Source: Viridibacillus soli (GTDB lineage Bacteria; Bacillota; Bacilli; Bacillales_A; Planococcaceae). From it: a DNA stretch of 64,000 bases. The position numbers and the translations under genes were made by a program. Below, one piece after another: positions 34,769-42,383 of the stretch. The notes under the pieces were generated by a model, which had not been told where the DNA came from, searched no databases, and saw only the letters and a program-made list of their open reading frames with translations. Every line of letters begins with the position of its first letter. Positions within the stretch are counted from its first letter, which is position 1. The stretch covers positions 1-64,000 of the forward strand of contig NZ_JAEOAH010000017.1 in assembly GCF_016612995.1 (NCBI RefSeq), given 5' to 3'.

Positions 34769-35203
34769 TTAAACAATCGGTAATTGTTCTTTTTCAATAT
34801 TTGGTAGATGAAATTCTTCTGTGACAGCTGCTGCTTGCCTTGCTAAGCCAATTTCTGTAGCAACTTGCACTTTCCCATCTTCCCTAGCTTTCAAAACGAG
34901 AAAACGAACGTCCTCTCCTATGACTTCCGTTATATAGATTCTTTTGCCATCCTCTTTTTGATAAGATCGTGATTGTAAGCGGCCACTAACCCCTATTAGT
35001 GATCCTTTGCCACAATATTTCACGACATTATCTGCCAGCCTTCCCCATACTGTACAGAGGACAAAATCAGCTTCTATTTCTCCATTTTGATTTTTGTAGT
35101 TTCTATTTACTGCAAGGATAAAGCTTGTTTGAATTCTCCCTTCTTGTAATTTTCGTAGTTCAGGATCCTTTGTAATCCTTCCTACTAGCGAAACTTGATT
35201 CAA
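34769..35203 (-). CDS. ssbB: Single-stranded DNA-binding protein, competence type (SsbB-like)
   Basis: 144-residue OB-fold protein: MNQVSLVGRITKDPELR, FILAVNR, FVLCTVWGRLADNV, GSLIGVSGRLQSRSYQ. It lacks the acidic DDDIPF-type tip of housekeeping SSB and ends in EKEQLPIV, as in the competence-specific B. subtilis SsbB (ywpH), which protects incoming single-stranded DNA. The gene faces ywpF as in B. subtilis. Start is TTG preceded by AAAGGAGGTGATAC, a full complement to the 16S rRNA 3' end. A ComK-type box sits just upstream of the promoter. It is longer than SsbB of B. subtilis (113 aa) by a C-terminal tail. Confidence 0.85.
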   Translation of the reverse strand: MNQVSLVGRITKDPELRKLQEGRIQTSFILAVNRNYKNQNGEIEADFVLCTVWGRLADNVVKYCGKGSLIGVSGRLQSRSYQKEDGKRIYITEVIGEDVRFLVLKAREDGKVQVATEIGLARQAAAVTEEFHLPNIEKEQLPIV

Positions 35204-35235
35204 TGTATCACCTCCTTTTGCTTGAATGTATCTTC

Positions 35236-35264
35236 ATCTTATTCGGGAAGTGAAATTTACGCAA
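35236..35264 (-). promoter_or_regulatory. ssbB promoter
   Basis: Minus strand: TTGCGT (plus 35259-35264), 17 bp, TAAGAT (plus 35236-35241). Both hexamers are weak, as expected for an activator-dependent promoter; the ComK box ends 6 bp upstream of the -35. Confidence 0.6.
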
Positions 35265-35270
35265 AGTCGT

Positions 35271-35314
35271 AAAATTGGATTATGAGCTGTTTTAGGCGAG
35301 CAAAATCCAATTTT
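35271..35314. promoter_or_regulatory. ComK box (K-box), two AT boxes with 18-bp spacer
   Basis: AT box 1 is AAAATTGGATTAT (35271-35283) and AT box 2 is AAAATCCAATTTT (35302-35314). The consensus is AAAA-N5-TTTT: box 2 is perfect and box 1 matches six of eight. The 18-bp spacer is one of the three spacings (8, 18, 31) known for ComK sites. The boxes are also inverted repeats of each other. Confidence 0.75.
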
Positions 35315-35398
35315 AAAACATGTCAATTTAAGTACTTTGCTGTAGACTATTGATAGATATAGTTTTTCTTTTGTAGATAGAATATCCGGAAAAAGAAA

Positions 35399-35426
35399 TT
35401 TGGGACATTTAGGAATATGTTATAAT
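35399..35426 (+). promoter_or_regulatory. Extended -10 promoter of ywpF
   Basis: TGTTATAAT (extended -10; hexamer 35421-35426) lies about 40 bp before the GTG start. The -35 (TTTGGG, 16 bp upstream) is weak. Confidence 0.6.
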
Positions 35427-35465
35427 GAACTTTATAAATTACTTCTAGGATGGTGGTTGTTGTCA

Positions 35466-35891
35466 GTGAAAACATTTAAAATGCTTTCTTTGGAATTACT
35501 TCAGGCTGATCAGTTGAAGTCTTATCCTTTAACAGATGGCGTCATTATTAATCAAGAAAATAGTCATAGATCATGGGTTTTGGAAATGTATATGGATCAG
35601 CAATATAAAACTGATTTTGAGCCGTTCTTAGGTACTGATGAGATATTAGAGGTGCGTGCCGTTATTTCTTATCCAGACAACGAACCTGCGGCTTTCCACG
35701 TTGTTGTGGATGCAGTGAAAGAAATAGAGGATCAAGTTTCTGTATTGCTGACAGGGACACTTATTAAATCGAAACGTCGCCAATATGCGGAGCAATTGCT
35801 AGCTCATCTAATAGAAGATGGCTTCGAAGGTCCAGCACTATTAGATAAATTCAAAGCAGATATGCAGATAAGACCACGTTTAAAACTATAA
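35466..35891 (+). CDS. ywpF: YwpF-family protein
   Basis: 141-residue cytosolic protein with the YwpF pattern: KTFKMLSLELL, PLTDGVIINQEN, WVLEMY, EVRAVISYPDNEPAAFHVVV and a C-terminal DKFKADMQIRPRL. Function unknown in the family; B. subtilis ywpF lies close to ssbB (ywpH), as here. Start: GTG at 35466 gives the family N-terminus (KTFK); the longer in-frame version from 35400 would begin inside the promoter. AGGATGGTGG is the likely ribosome binding site. The divergent ssbB promoter and ComK box are about 150 bp away, so joint competence control is possible but unproven. Confidence 0.78.
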   Translation: MKTFKMLSLELLQADQLKSYPLTDGVIINQENSHRSWVLEMYMDQQYKTDFEPFLGTDEILEVRAVISYPDNEPAAFHVVVDAVKEIEDQVSVLLTGTLIKSKRRQYAEQLLAHLIEDGFEGPALLDKFKADMQIRPRLKL

Positions 35892-35958
35892 AGCACTTCT
35901 CGTGAATTCTTTGGCGCTACTCGAATCCTTTAATACTCCTCATATGCTTTTCAACTCA

Positions 35959-35996
35959 AAAAAAACTCTACATATGCAATGCATATGTAGAGTTTT
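35959..35996. terminator. Bidirectional terminator between ywpF and the lipoprotein gene
   Basis: A very stable hairpin (AAAACTCTACATATGC / GCATATGTAGAGTTTT, 3-nt loop) has T runs on both strands. Confidence 0.92.
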
Positions 35997-36010
35997 CTTG
36001 TTAACGAATT

Positions 36011-36310
36011 TTATCTATTGTTAGTTTCTCTTTCGTCAAGGTTTCCTTCAATAACATTTTCATCTGTAGTAGTTCTTTCGTTCAAGACTCCATTTTCCGT
36101 AGTAGTCTTCTCGTTTATGATTTCATCTTCACGCGGAACAGTTTCTTCTCTGTTAACTCTTGGTGTTACATCCTCTACACCACGATTAACATCTTCCTCG
36201 ACACGCTCCATTGGTGTTTCATTAGATGTTGGCTGGTGTGCCTTATTATTGTTACAGCCTACTAGTAAAAGTGTACCAAGCATAAGTACTGCGGCAGGTT
36301 TTATCCACAT
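36011..36310 (-). CDS. Small lipoprotein with acidic disordered tail
   Basis: 99 residues from the chosen ATG. A signal with lipobox LLVGC puts the mature Cys near residue 19. It is followed by about 80 residues rich in Asn, Thr, Glu and Arg with no predicted fold (EDVNRGVEDVTPRVNREETVPRED). A longer frame to 36349 exists, but AAAGGAGGG 9 bp before the ATG at 36310 decides the start. Probably anchored outside the membrane; function unknown. Such tails are seen in sporulation-associated lipoproteins of the YhcN/YlaJ type, but I see no YhcN domain. Confidence 0.72.
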   Translation of the reverse strand: MWIKPAAVLMLGTLLLVGCNNNKAHQPTSNETPMERVEEDVNRGVEDVTPRVNREETVPREDEIINEKTTTENGVLNERTTTDENVIEGNLDERETNNR

Positions 36311-36431
36311 AAAAAAGTTCCCTCCTTTCTGCATTGACGTTTCCATCACACCCTAGTGCGATATAACGTAGCTTGCCCTGAAAGAAAGGAACTATCCTTT
36401 GTTGTGCTGTCTTTTTTTGAAAAGAAACGTT

Positions 36432-36869
36432 TTAAGCTTTTTGTACTGGTCCAATTGCGAATAAAATGTCCGCTTCGCAAACTAACTCACCGTTAACTGT
36501 TGCTTTACCATGACCTTTACCCATGACACCGCGTATTTTGACGAATTCAACTTCCAAACGTAATTGATCGCCAGGAATTACTTGGCGTTTGAAACGTGCA
36601 TTGTCAATTCCTGTTAAGAAGGCTAATCTTCCTTGGAACTGTTCTGATTTCAACAGAGCAACTCCACCAACTTGTGCAAGTGCTTCGATAATTAAAACAC
36701 CTGGCATAACAGGATACCCTGGGAAATGCCCATTGAAAAATTGCTCGTTAATAGAAACGTTTTTAAGTCCTACTGCACGTTTCCCCTCTTCCAGTTCAAG
36801 AATACGGTCTACAAGTAAAAACGGATAACGATGCGGTAAAATATCTTGAATTTGATCTGCCGTTAACAT
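36432..36869 (-). CDS. fabZ: 3-hydroxyacyl-[acyl-carrier-protein] dehydratase
   Basis: Dehydrates beta-hydroxyacyl-ACP in fatty acid elongation. The 145 residues form a hotdog fold with the FabZ active site [21 protein letters not shown]: His in HFPGYP and Glu in IEALAQ. The start [21 protein letters not shown] is canonical. Preceded by AGGAGGACTAAA. It is the last gene of mbl-flhO-flhP-epuA-like-fabZ, matching B. subtilis ywpB position. No strong terminator is seen after it. Confidence 0.97.
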   Translation of the reverse strand: MLTADQIQDILPHRYPFLLVDRILELEEGKRAVGLKNVSINEQFFNGHFPGYPVMPGVLIIEALAQVGGVALLKSEQFQGRLAFLTGIDNARFKRQVIPGDQLRLEVEFVKIRGVMGKGHGKATVNGELVCEADILFAIGPVQKA

Positions 36870-36908
36870 TTTAGTCCTCCTATATTAATGGTTTTGTGGA
36901 AACAATGA

Positions 36909-37208
36909 TTATTTGTCCACTACACCGTTCATAATATCAAATATATGACGCCATGTAGAGATTTTTAGCACATCTATTGCATCGCCTTCTCCCATGACAC
37001 TATATCCAATCATAGCTCCTGAAACTGCAGCTATGACAATCAAAATGAGTACGACAAGGATTCTAATCCCCATTGGAAATAGTCGTAATTTCGACCACCA
37101 TCTCATACTAACTTCTTCACGTACTTCTCTCTCGATTTTTGCTTCTTTACGAGTCCTAGGCTTAGAAGTTCTTCGCTGAGTTGTGTTATCTTTCATATTG
37201 TTTGTCAT
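36909..37208 (-). CDS. EpuA-like small membrane protein (DNA-directed RNA polymerase subunit beta family)
   Basis: 99 residues. A charged N-terminal half (TQRRTSKPRTRKEAKIEREVREE) precedes one transmembrane helix (GIRILVVLILIVIAAVSGAMIGYSVMG). A conserved tail follows, DAIDVLKISTWRHIFDIM. This matches the EpuA/DUF family that databases label, misleadingly, RNA polymerase subunit beta. Its role is unknown; it is usually found beside flhP or fabZ, as here (gaps of 30 and 39 bp). Start ATG after AGGAGAAAAATAAGTT. Confidence 0.82.
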   Translation of the reverse strand: MTNNMKDNTTQRRTSKPRTRKEAKIEREVREEVSMRWWSKLRLFPMGIRILVVLILIVIAAVSGAMIGYSVMGEGDAIDVLKISTWRHIFDIMNGVVDK

Positions 37209-37238
37209 AACTTATTTTTCTCCTCTGTTAACGTTGCT

Positions 37239-38078
37239 TTATCGAATGCCGTTAATAAGGCCTAACATTTGATCTGATAAAGTAATCGTTCTAGCATTAA
37301 ATTGATACGAACGTTGCGTATTGATAAGCTCTGTCATTTCTTTAGAAGTATCGACGTTCGACATTTCTAAAGCACCATTTTGTAAGCCAATTTCTGCACG
37401 GTCTGCACCTTGTAAATCACGAAGGACATCTGCTTCTGTCACACCTAATTCGTTTAAGTTATCAGGTAAACCAATGTATGCACCAGAAATATGCTCCATT
37501 AATTGTGGGCGTTGAAGCTCAGTAACAGCAAGTTCCACTGTACGTTGTGAACCGTCATCAAAAGTAATATTCAACTCGCCGTTTTCTTTCATACCAAAGT
37601 CTTTCACGTTTTCAGGAAAAACAATTGGGTTCCCGTCAGCGCCTGCAACTGGGTAGCCTTCCGAGGTTACAAGCATTGCATTGTTGAAATCATCTGTTGA
37701 TATATATAAATTGCCTTGGCGTGTGTAAACAGTACGTTCGCCATTTTCACCCTCTGGCATGATTACATTCAAATATTGCTTTGGCTTTGTGAATGCAAAG
37801 TCAAGTGAACGATCTGTTGTTTGCATACTGCCTTGTTTCCAAACAGTCTGTGCTTGCGCTAATTGTGCCCCAACACCAATACGAATTCCTACTGGAGATT
37901 GGCGCTCCGCTTTATCAAGCTTGTCGTTGTTGAATTGTTGGTATAATAATTCGCCAAACTTTGCTTCTTTTGCTTTAAAGCCATGCGTATTACTATTTGC
38001 CAGGTTGTTACCAATCATATCAAGCTGTTGTTGCAATTGTGCCATCGTGTTTGTAGCGGAATTCATTGTACGTAGCAT
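37239..38078 (-). CDS. flhP: Flagellar hook-basal body protein FlhP
   Basis: 279-residue FlgG/FlgF-family rod protein, exported through the flagellar secretion system and assembled into the distal rod. The N-terminal bb_rod motif is LDMIGNNLANSNTHGFKAKE, and the C-terminal motif is ALEMSNVDTSKEMTELINTQRSYQFNARTI. It follows flhO by 39 bp, as in B. subtilis. Ribosome binding site GGGAGGG. Together with FlhO it forms rod or rod-hook junction parts, away from the main fla/che operon. Confidence 0.93.
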   Translation of the reverse strand: MLRTMNSATNTMAQLQQQLDMIGNNLANSNTHGFKAKEAKFGELLYQQFNNDKLDKAERQSPVGIRIGVGAQLAQAQTVWKQGSMQTTDRSLDFAFTKPKQYLNVIMPEGENGERTVYTRQGNLYISTDDFNNAMLVTSEGYPVAGADGNPIVFPENVKDFGMKENGELNITFDDGSQRTVELAVTELQRPQLMEHISGAYIGLPDNLNELGVTEADVLRDLQGADRAEIGLQNGALEMSNVDTSKEMTELINTQRSYQFNARTITLSDQMLGLINGIR

Positions 38079-38117
38079 ATCATAGCCCTCCCATGTATTT
38101 CAAAAATACTGATTCTG

Positions 38118-38957
38118 TTATACTTTCCCAATTTCATTAACAGCTTTGTCCATACTGCGATCATAGGCCTGTAATACTTTTTGATTTGCTTCGAATGCAC
38201 GATAAGCTGTTAGCATTTCTGTCATTGTTTTACTAGCATCAACATTTGAGCGCTCAATATAGCCTTGTTTTAAATTAAAGCTAACACCATCCGTTGTGTA
38301 AGCAGAAGGTAAATCTTCTTCGTTGGATGTACGATACAGCCCGTTATCTTGCTTCATAAGTGTATCTGGCTGTGCTGAATATGCTATGCCAATACGCGCT
38401 TCTTCTCGCTCACCATCAACTATAATACGACCATCCTCAGCAATTCGATAATCATCATTTTGCAATTGGATTCGTTGCCCCTCATCTGATAAAACATATA
38501 GACCTTGCGCATTTGTTAAATAACCTTGTGCGTCTAAAGTGAAATTACCATTACGTGTATAAGCTTCGCCTTCTGTAGGATGTTCTAAGCGGAAGAATAT
38601 TGCGCCTTGTGCACCTGTTTGGGCATCTGTCGGTAATTGGTTATCAACTAAAGCGACATCCGTTGTTAAATCAGTTGCTGTAATTTGACCTTGTGAGTAG
38701 TCTGGCAGTGTTTCTTGCATGTATACCCCGGTATTCAACGCTCCTATTTGATTGTTTGCTGTTGAATTTAGACCATTTTCTAAATTCGTACCCGATTTTG
38801 TAATATTGGACATTAGCATATCTGGGAATGAACGAATTGTCGATTGATCCGCTTTATAACCCGGTGTATTGGCATTGGCAATATTATTTGACAATAATTC
38901 AGTACGACGTTGTTGTGCAATCATCCCTGTAGCTACTGTATAAAATCCACGAAACAT
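38118..38957 (-). CDS. flhO: Flagellar hook-basal body protein FlhO
   Basis: 279-residue FlgG/FlgF-family rod protein. N-terminus MFRGFYTVATGMIAQQRRTELLSNNIANANTPGYKAD; C-terminus QGYIERSNVDASKTMTEMLTAYRAFEANQKVLQAYD. It is a structural component of the flagellar rod. Start: ATG at 38957, 9 bp after GAGAGG; a GTG three codons upstream is in frame but overlaps that site. It lies 69 bp downstream of mbl, so it could be read from the mbl promoter. Confidence 0.93.
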   Translation of the reverse strand: MFRGFYTVATGMIAQQRRTELLSNNIANANTPGYKADQSTIRSFPDMLMSNITKSGTNLENGLNSTANNQIGALNTGVYMQETLPDYSQGQITATDLTTDVALVDNQLPTDAQTGAQGAIFFRLEHPTEGEAYTRNGNFTLDAQGYLTNAQGLYVLSDEGQRIQLQNDDYRIAEDGRIIVDGEREEARIGIAYSAQPDTLMKQDNGLYRTSNEEDLPSAYTTDGVSFNLKQGYIERSNVDASKTMTEMLTAYRAFEANQKVLQAYDRSMDKAVNEIGKV

Positions 38958-39026
38958 TGCAATCACCCTCTCATAAATAAATTTAAGTATATGTCATTTC
39001 TATACTTTCTTTATTTCGGCTATAAA

Positions 39027-40022
39027 TCAAATATGTTTTGATACTTTATCCATATTATCTAGCATCATTCCTGTTCCTTCAGCGACACAGTTCATCGGAT
39101 TCTCCGCAGCCATTACTGGCACTTTTAGTTCATCCATTAATAATTGGTCAAGACCATGTAGTAATGCTCCACCACCTGTAATCATAATACCGCGGTCGAT
39201 AATATCCGCAGATAGCTCAGGCGGTGTTTTCTCTAAGACGTCTTTTGCTGCTTGAACGATCATTGACACTGATTCATGTAAGGACTTTTCAATTTCAGCA
39301 GAACCGATTGTAATTGTTCTTGGTAAACCTGTCACCATATCGCGTCCGCGAATGTCCATCTCATCTACTCGACCACCAGCATATACTGTACCGATTGTCA
39401 TTTTAATCGCTTCAGATGTACGTTCACCAATTAGTAATTTATATTCTTTTTTAATATATTGTAAGATGTCATTATCAAATACATCTCCAGCAACTTTAAT
39501 GGATTCAGAGGTTACGATATCGCCCATTGAAAGTACAGCAACATCTGTAGTACCACCGCCGATATCTATGACCATATTGCCGCTTGGTTGGAAAATATCC
39601 ATGCCTGCCCCAATAGCGGCTACTTTCGGTTCTTCTTCTAAAAAGACATTACGACCACCAGATTTCTCTGCTGCTTCGCGAATAGCCTTCTGCTCTACGC
39701 TCGTAATATTTGTTGGACAGCAAATTAAAATACGTGGTTTTGAGAGAAATCCTTTAACATCTAATTTATTTATAAAGTGTCTCAACATAGCCTCTGTAAT
39801 ATCAAAATCTGCAATGACGCCATCTTTTAACGGGCGAATAGCTATAATATTACCTGGTGTACGGCCGACCATTTTACGTGCTTCTTCTCCAACAGCTAAA
39901 ACTTTATTAGAATTTTTATCTATCGCTACAACAGATGGTTCATTTAAAACAATCCCTTTACCTTTAACATGGATTAATACATTAGCAGTTCCTAAATCAA
40001 TTCCAATATCCTTTGAAAACAT
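39027..40022 (-). CDS. mbl: MreB-like actin homologue
   Basis: Bacterial actin that directs lateral cell wall synthesis by moving with the elongation machinery beneath the membrane. 331 residues from the chosen ATG, near the 333 of B. subtilis Mbl and almost identical at the start (DIGIDLGTANVLIHVKGKGIVLNEPSVVA). ATP-binding motifs IDIGGGTTD and ITGGGALLHG are present. An in-frame extension to 40064 adds 14 residues absent from the family; GGAAGGGG 8 bp before 40022 supports the shorter form. It has its own promoter upstream. The teichoic acid machinery earlier in the window acts at the same envelope sites. Confidence 0.95.
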   Translation of the reverse strand: MFSKDIGIDLGTANVLIHVKGKGIVLNEPSVVAIDKNSNKVLAVGEEARKMVGRTPGNIIAIRPLKDGVIADFDITEAMLRHFINKLDVKGFLSKPRILICCPTNITSVEQKAIREAAEKSGGRNVFLEEEPKVAAIGAGMDIFQPSGNMVIDIGGGTTDVAVLSMGDIVTSESIKVAGDVFDNDILQYIKKEYKLLIGERTSEAIKMTIGTVYAGGRVDEMDIRGRDMVTGLPRTITIGSAEIEKSLHESVSMIVQAAKDVLEKTPPELSADIIDRGIMITGGGALLHGLDQLLMDELKVPVMAAENPMNCVAEGTGMMLDNMDKVSKHI

Positions 40023-40074
40023 GGAGCTTGCCCCTTCCTTCATATACCTACATTTAACGTACATTTTTTATATG

Positions 40075-40103
40075 TAATTATCTAGAATATTTTATCATAT
40101 CAA
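40075..40103 (-). promoter_or_regulatory. Candidate promoter of mbl
   Basis: Minus strand: TTGATA (plus 40098-40103), 17 bp, TAATTA (plus 40075-40080), about 50 bp before the mbl start. Confidence 0.55.
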
Positions 40104-40204
40104 GGGGGAAATTACATCTACTTATTTTATTGAGATTGGCTATATTACAGCCTTGTAGACTATTCTTGTTTGGGGTAGAAGAACTTATGCATTTTCCTAA
40201 TATA

Positions 40205-40239
40205 GTAAAAAAAGACAACGAAGCAGATTACCTACTTCG
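40205..40239 (-). terminator. Possible terminator of spoIIID
   Basis: A short stem CGAAG / CTTCG overlaps the spoIIID stop and is followed on the minus strand by TTGTCTTTTTTT. The stem is weak. Confidence 0.5.
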
Positions 40240-40507
40240 ATGCCTTCTCCATAGTCGATTGTCGGGCTAACCATTTTTTCCTTGTAGCCTCTCCACCTCG
40301 TATGTGACGTACCGACTTATGGTACGCCAAAATTTCACTTACTTCCTTGGCCAATTCTTCATTTACTTCATTGAGACGTTCTGTTAAGTCTTTATGAATA
40401 GTGCTTTTTGAATAGCCGGTTATTTGTGCCATCGCTCTTACAGTTTGCCTCGTTTCTTTCAGCATAAACCCAAGCTTTAAACAGCGGTTGCGAATATGTT
40501 CGTGCAC
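40232..40507 (-). CDS. spoIIID: Sporulation transcription factor SpoIIID
   Basis: Mother-cell DNA-binding regulator acting with sigma-E and before sigma-K. 91 residues with a helix-turn-helix, TVRAMAQITGYSKSTIHKDLTERL, and the conserved tail HKSVRHIRGGEATRKKWL. Start is GTG after AAAGGAAGAGAAT, as in B. subtilis. It lies between spoIIQ (112 bp) and mbl (209 bp). A possible sigma-E type -10 (CGTACATT, compare CATACAAT) lies about 25 bp upstream with CATAAG further up; this is weak. Confidence 0.96.
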   Translation of the reverse strand: MHEHIRNRCLKLGFMLKETRQTVRAMAQITGYSKSTIHKDLTERLNEVNEELAKEVSEILAYHKSVRHIRGGEATRKKWLARQSTMEKASK

Positions 40508-40619
40508 ATTCTCTTCCTTTCCTCAATGTACGAACGTTTCTTAACCTTATGTTTGCGAGGAGCATTTAAGAACTAGACATGGTTCATTTCGTTGAGAAAT
40601 GGCATTGTTTTAGGCAAAT

Positions 40620-41276
40620 TTATAATGCTAAAAGTTTTTTCGGGTTAATCGCAACACCCTCTTGCATAACTTCAAAATGTAGGTGAATACCCGCTGTTGG
40701 ATTCCAATCATTTTCGATTGCTTTACCTAGTTTATCGCCTTGAGATACTTTGTCACCTTTTTTGACTTTAATTTCATCTACAGAGCTATATTTCGTCGTC
40801 ATACCATTTGGATGTGCAATGACGATTTCGTTACCGATGAATGGATCCACCTTTACTTCCTCGACGTTGCCGCTCATAACTGCCAACACTTCGAATGGTT
40901 CACCTTTAACCGATAATGAGATACCGTTGCTCGTTGTGAACGTTTGATTGAACACAAGCAATGCGCCTTCTCTCTCTTTTTCATCTGCTTCGACATCGTA
41001 AAATTCTTGAACGATGGCTACTTCATCTTTAAGATCCTGTTGAAATGGATATTTCATAGATTCGGCATTGGCATTTGCTTCGACTGATGTGTTTGACCCG
41101 TCTTTACTTGCTAAATTTGTAGCGCTGTTGGTGTCTGGGTTTGTGTATGCACTATACCCCCAAACAAGTCCTACTAATAGGATTGAAAAACTTGCATAAA
41201 TAGTAGGCCAAAACCAACGCTTTGTTGTGACACTACCTTTTTTCGGAGAAGGGTTTGGTGTGTTTTCTTCCCTCAT
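40620..41276 (-). CDS. spoIIQ: Stage II sporulation protein Q
   Basis: Forespore membrane protein needed for engulfment and for the SpoIIQ-SpoIIIAH channel. 218 residues: one transmembrane helix (FWPTIYASFSILLVGLVWGY, about 20-40), a linker, then an M23/LytM domain to the C-terminus (EPFEVLAVMSGNVEEV, GIHLHFEVM). The HxH of the zinc site remains, but the upstream HxxxD is replaced by TTSNGIS and the Y-x-H by YSS. The peptidase is therefore probably inactive, as for B. subtilis SpoIIQ. Start: ATG at 41276, 8 bp after GAGG. 36 bp after spoIID. Confidence 0.93.
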   Translation of the reverse strand: MREENTPNPSPKKGSVTTKRWFWPTIYASFSILLVGLVWGYSAYTNPDTNSATNLASKDGSNTSVEANANAESMKYPFQQDLKDEVAIVQEFYDVEADEKEREGALLVFNQTFTTSNGISLSVKGEPFEVLAVMSGNVEEVKVDPFIGNEIVIAHPNGMTTKYSSVDEIKVKKGDKVSQGDKLGKAIENDWNPTAGIHLHFEVMQEGVAINPKKLLAL

Positions 41277-41312
41277 TGTCATCACCTCAACGTCATTGTG
41301 GTCAACAACGCT

Positions 41313-42296
41313 TTAGTTTAAACATATGTTTTTATTATTTTTTATTAAAGTGATAGAAGCCTTTTTATAAAAGTGTTTTAAAATGCTCTTGGCTTTATCG
41401 CCCTGCCTTGCGAGTGCCTCAGCTCCGTATTGGCTCATGCCTACTCCATGACCGTATCCTGTTGTTGTGACGATGATTTTATTTTGTTCCGATTGCCAAT
41501 TGATTGTGAAGTCTGTAGAGGGGATTTTGAGCCTCTCTCGGATGTCTCGGCCTGTCCAGCTGTTATGACCCACTTGCAGCATTTGGACTCGATTAGAGGC
41601 GTTTCTAGTTAGTTTAATGTCATTGAATTGCTCGGCAGTCCATCTGAAATTGAAAGCAGCGTTCCATTCTTCTAAAGTGAATTCTGTTTTTTGAATGTAA
41701 TTTGGTGACAGCTCTTTTTCACCTATTACAGCAACTGTTTGTAAATAAGGGATATCTTGTCCACTGAAATCTTCTGCACTTTCAGTTTTACCGTTGCTTG
41801 TTGAAAAAAACATAGCGGTGATAAGTTCATCCTCATAGGTAAGAATCTTCCCCGTTGTAGCATTGACAGCCTTTTGCAATTTTTTCTCGTTTTTTTCGAA
41901 ATCCGCTTTCCATTTTTGCTTTCTCTGCTGTTTGGAGTTAAAGGCTTGATCAAGAACGCTCGCTTTTATCGCTTTCTGGCCATTCTCCGTTACTTTAAGA
42001 GCGAATGTGCGTGATGCTATAGCTTGTGCCTTGAGCGCCTCTAATTGGAAGCTAGAGCCCATTTCAGCAGCCACAACCCCAACGATATACTCTTCGAGCG
42101 GCAAGGGCTCTTTTATTCCCTCCACAGTAATGTAAATTTCACATGGCGGCTCAGTTATATCTGTTTTCGATGTAGGATGATGCCCTGTTGGTATTAACGT
42201 GAAATTTTTAGGATACAAATGATTGCTAATGATTGGCATCGCAAAAAGGATTATGACAATAAGGAGGCTGATGGGTAATATTATTATTTTTTTCAT
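41313..42296 (-). CDS. spoIID: Stage II sporulation protein D (lytic transglycosylase)
   Basis: Membrane-anchored peptidoglycan lytic transglycosylase acting with SpoIIP and SpoIIM in engulfment. 327 residues: an N-terminal signal-anchor (IIILPISLLIVIILFAMPII), the SpoIID core with LEEYIVGVVAAEMGSSFQLEALKAQAIASRTFAL (the Glu of AAEM is the catalytic candidate) and the C-terminal signature TTGYGHGVGMSQYGAEALA. B. subtilis order murA-spoIID-spoIIQ is kept. Start ATG after AGGATGGCAT. A terminator separates it from murA, so it must have its own (sigma-E type) promoter. Confidence 0.96.
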   Translation of the reverse strand: MKKIIILPISLLIVIILFAMPIISNHLYPKNFTLIPTGHHPTSKTDITEPPCEIYITVEGIKEPLPLEEYIVGVVAAEMGSSFQLEALKAQAIASRTFALKVTENGQKAIKASVLDQAFNSKQQRKQKWKADFEKNEKKLQKAVNATTGKILTYEDELITAMFFSTSNGKTESAEDFSGQDIPYLQTVAVIGEKELSPNYIQKTEFTLEEWNAAFNFRWTAEQFNDIKLTRNASNRVQMLQVGHNSWTGRDIRERLKIPSTDFTINWQSEQNKIIVTTTGYGHGVGMSQYGAEALARQGDKAKSILKHFYKKASITLIKNNKNICLN

Positions 42297-42335
42297 ATGC
42301 CATCCTATGCTGATGAATTCGTCGTTATACGAAAA

Positions 42336-42369
42336 AACCGCTTAAGAGTAATGAAGCTCCTAAGCGGTT
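42336..42369 (-). terminator. Terminator of murA
   Basis: The stem AACCGCTTA..GAG / CTC..TAAGCGGTT is followed on the minus strand by TTTTTTCG, 14 bp past the murA stop. Confidence 0.9.
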
Positions 42370-42383
42370 AATATGATTATAGA

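Noticed and set aside
36385-36400. Small palindrome AAAGGA-ACTA-TCCTTT after fabZ as terminator
   Set aside because: The stem is short, and the following stretch is not a clear U run.
39352-40077. 241-codon plus-strand frame opposite mbl
   Set aside because: Antisense shadow of mbl; serine/isoleucine-rich translation without motifs.
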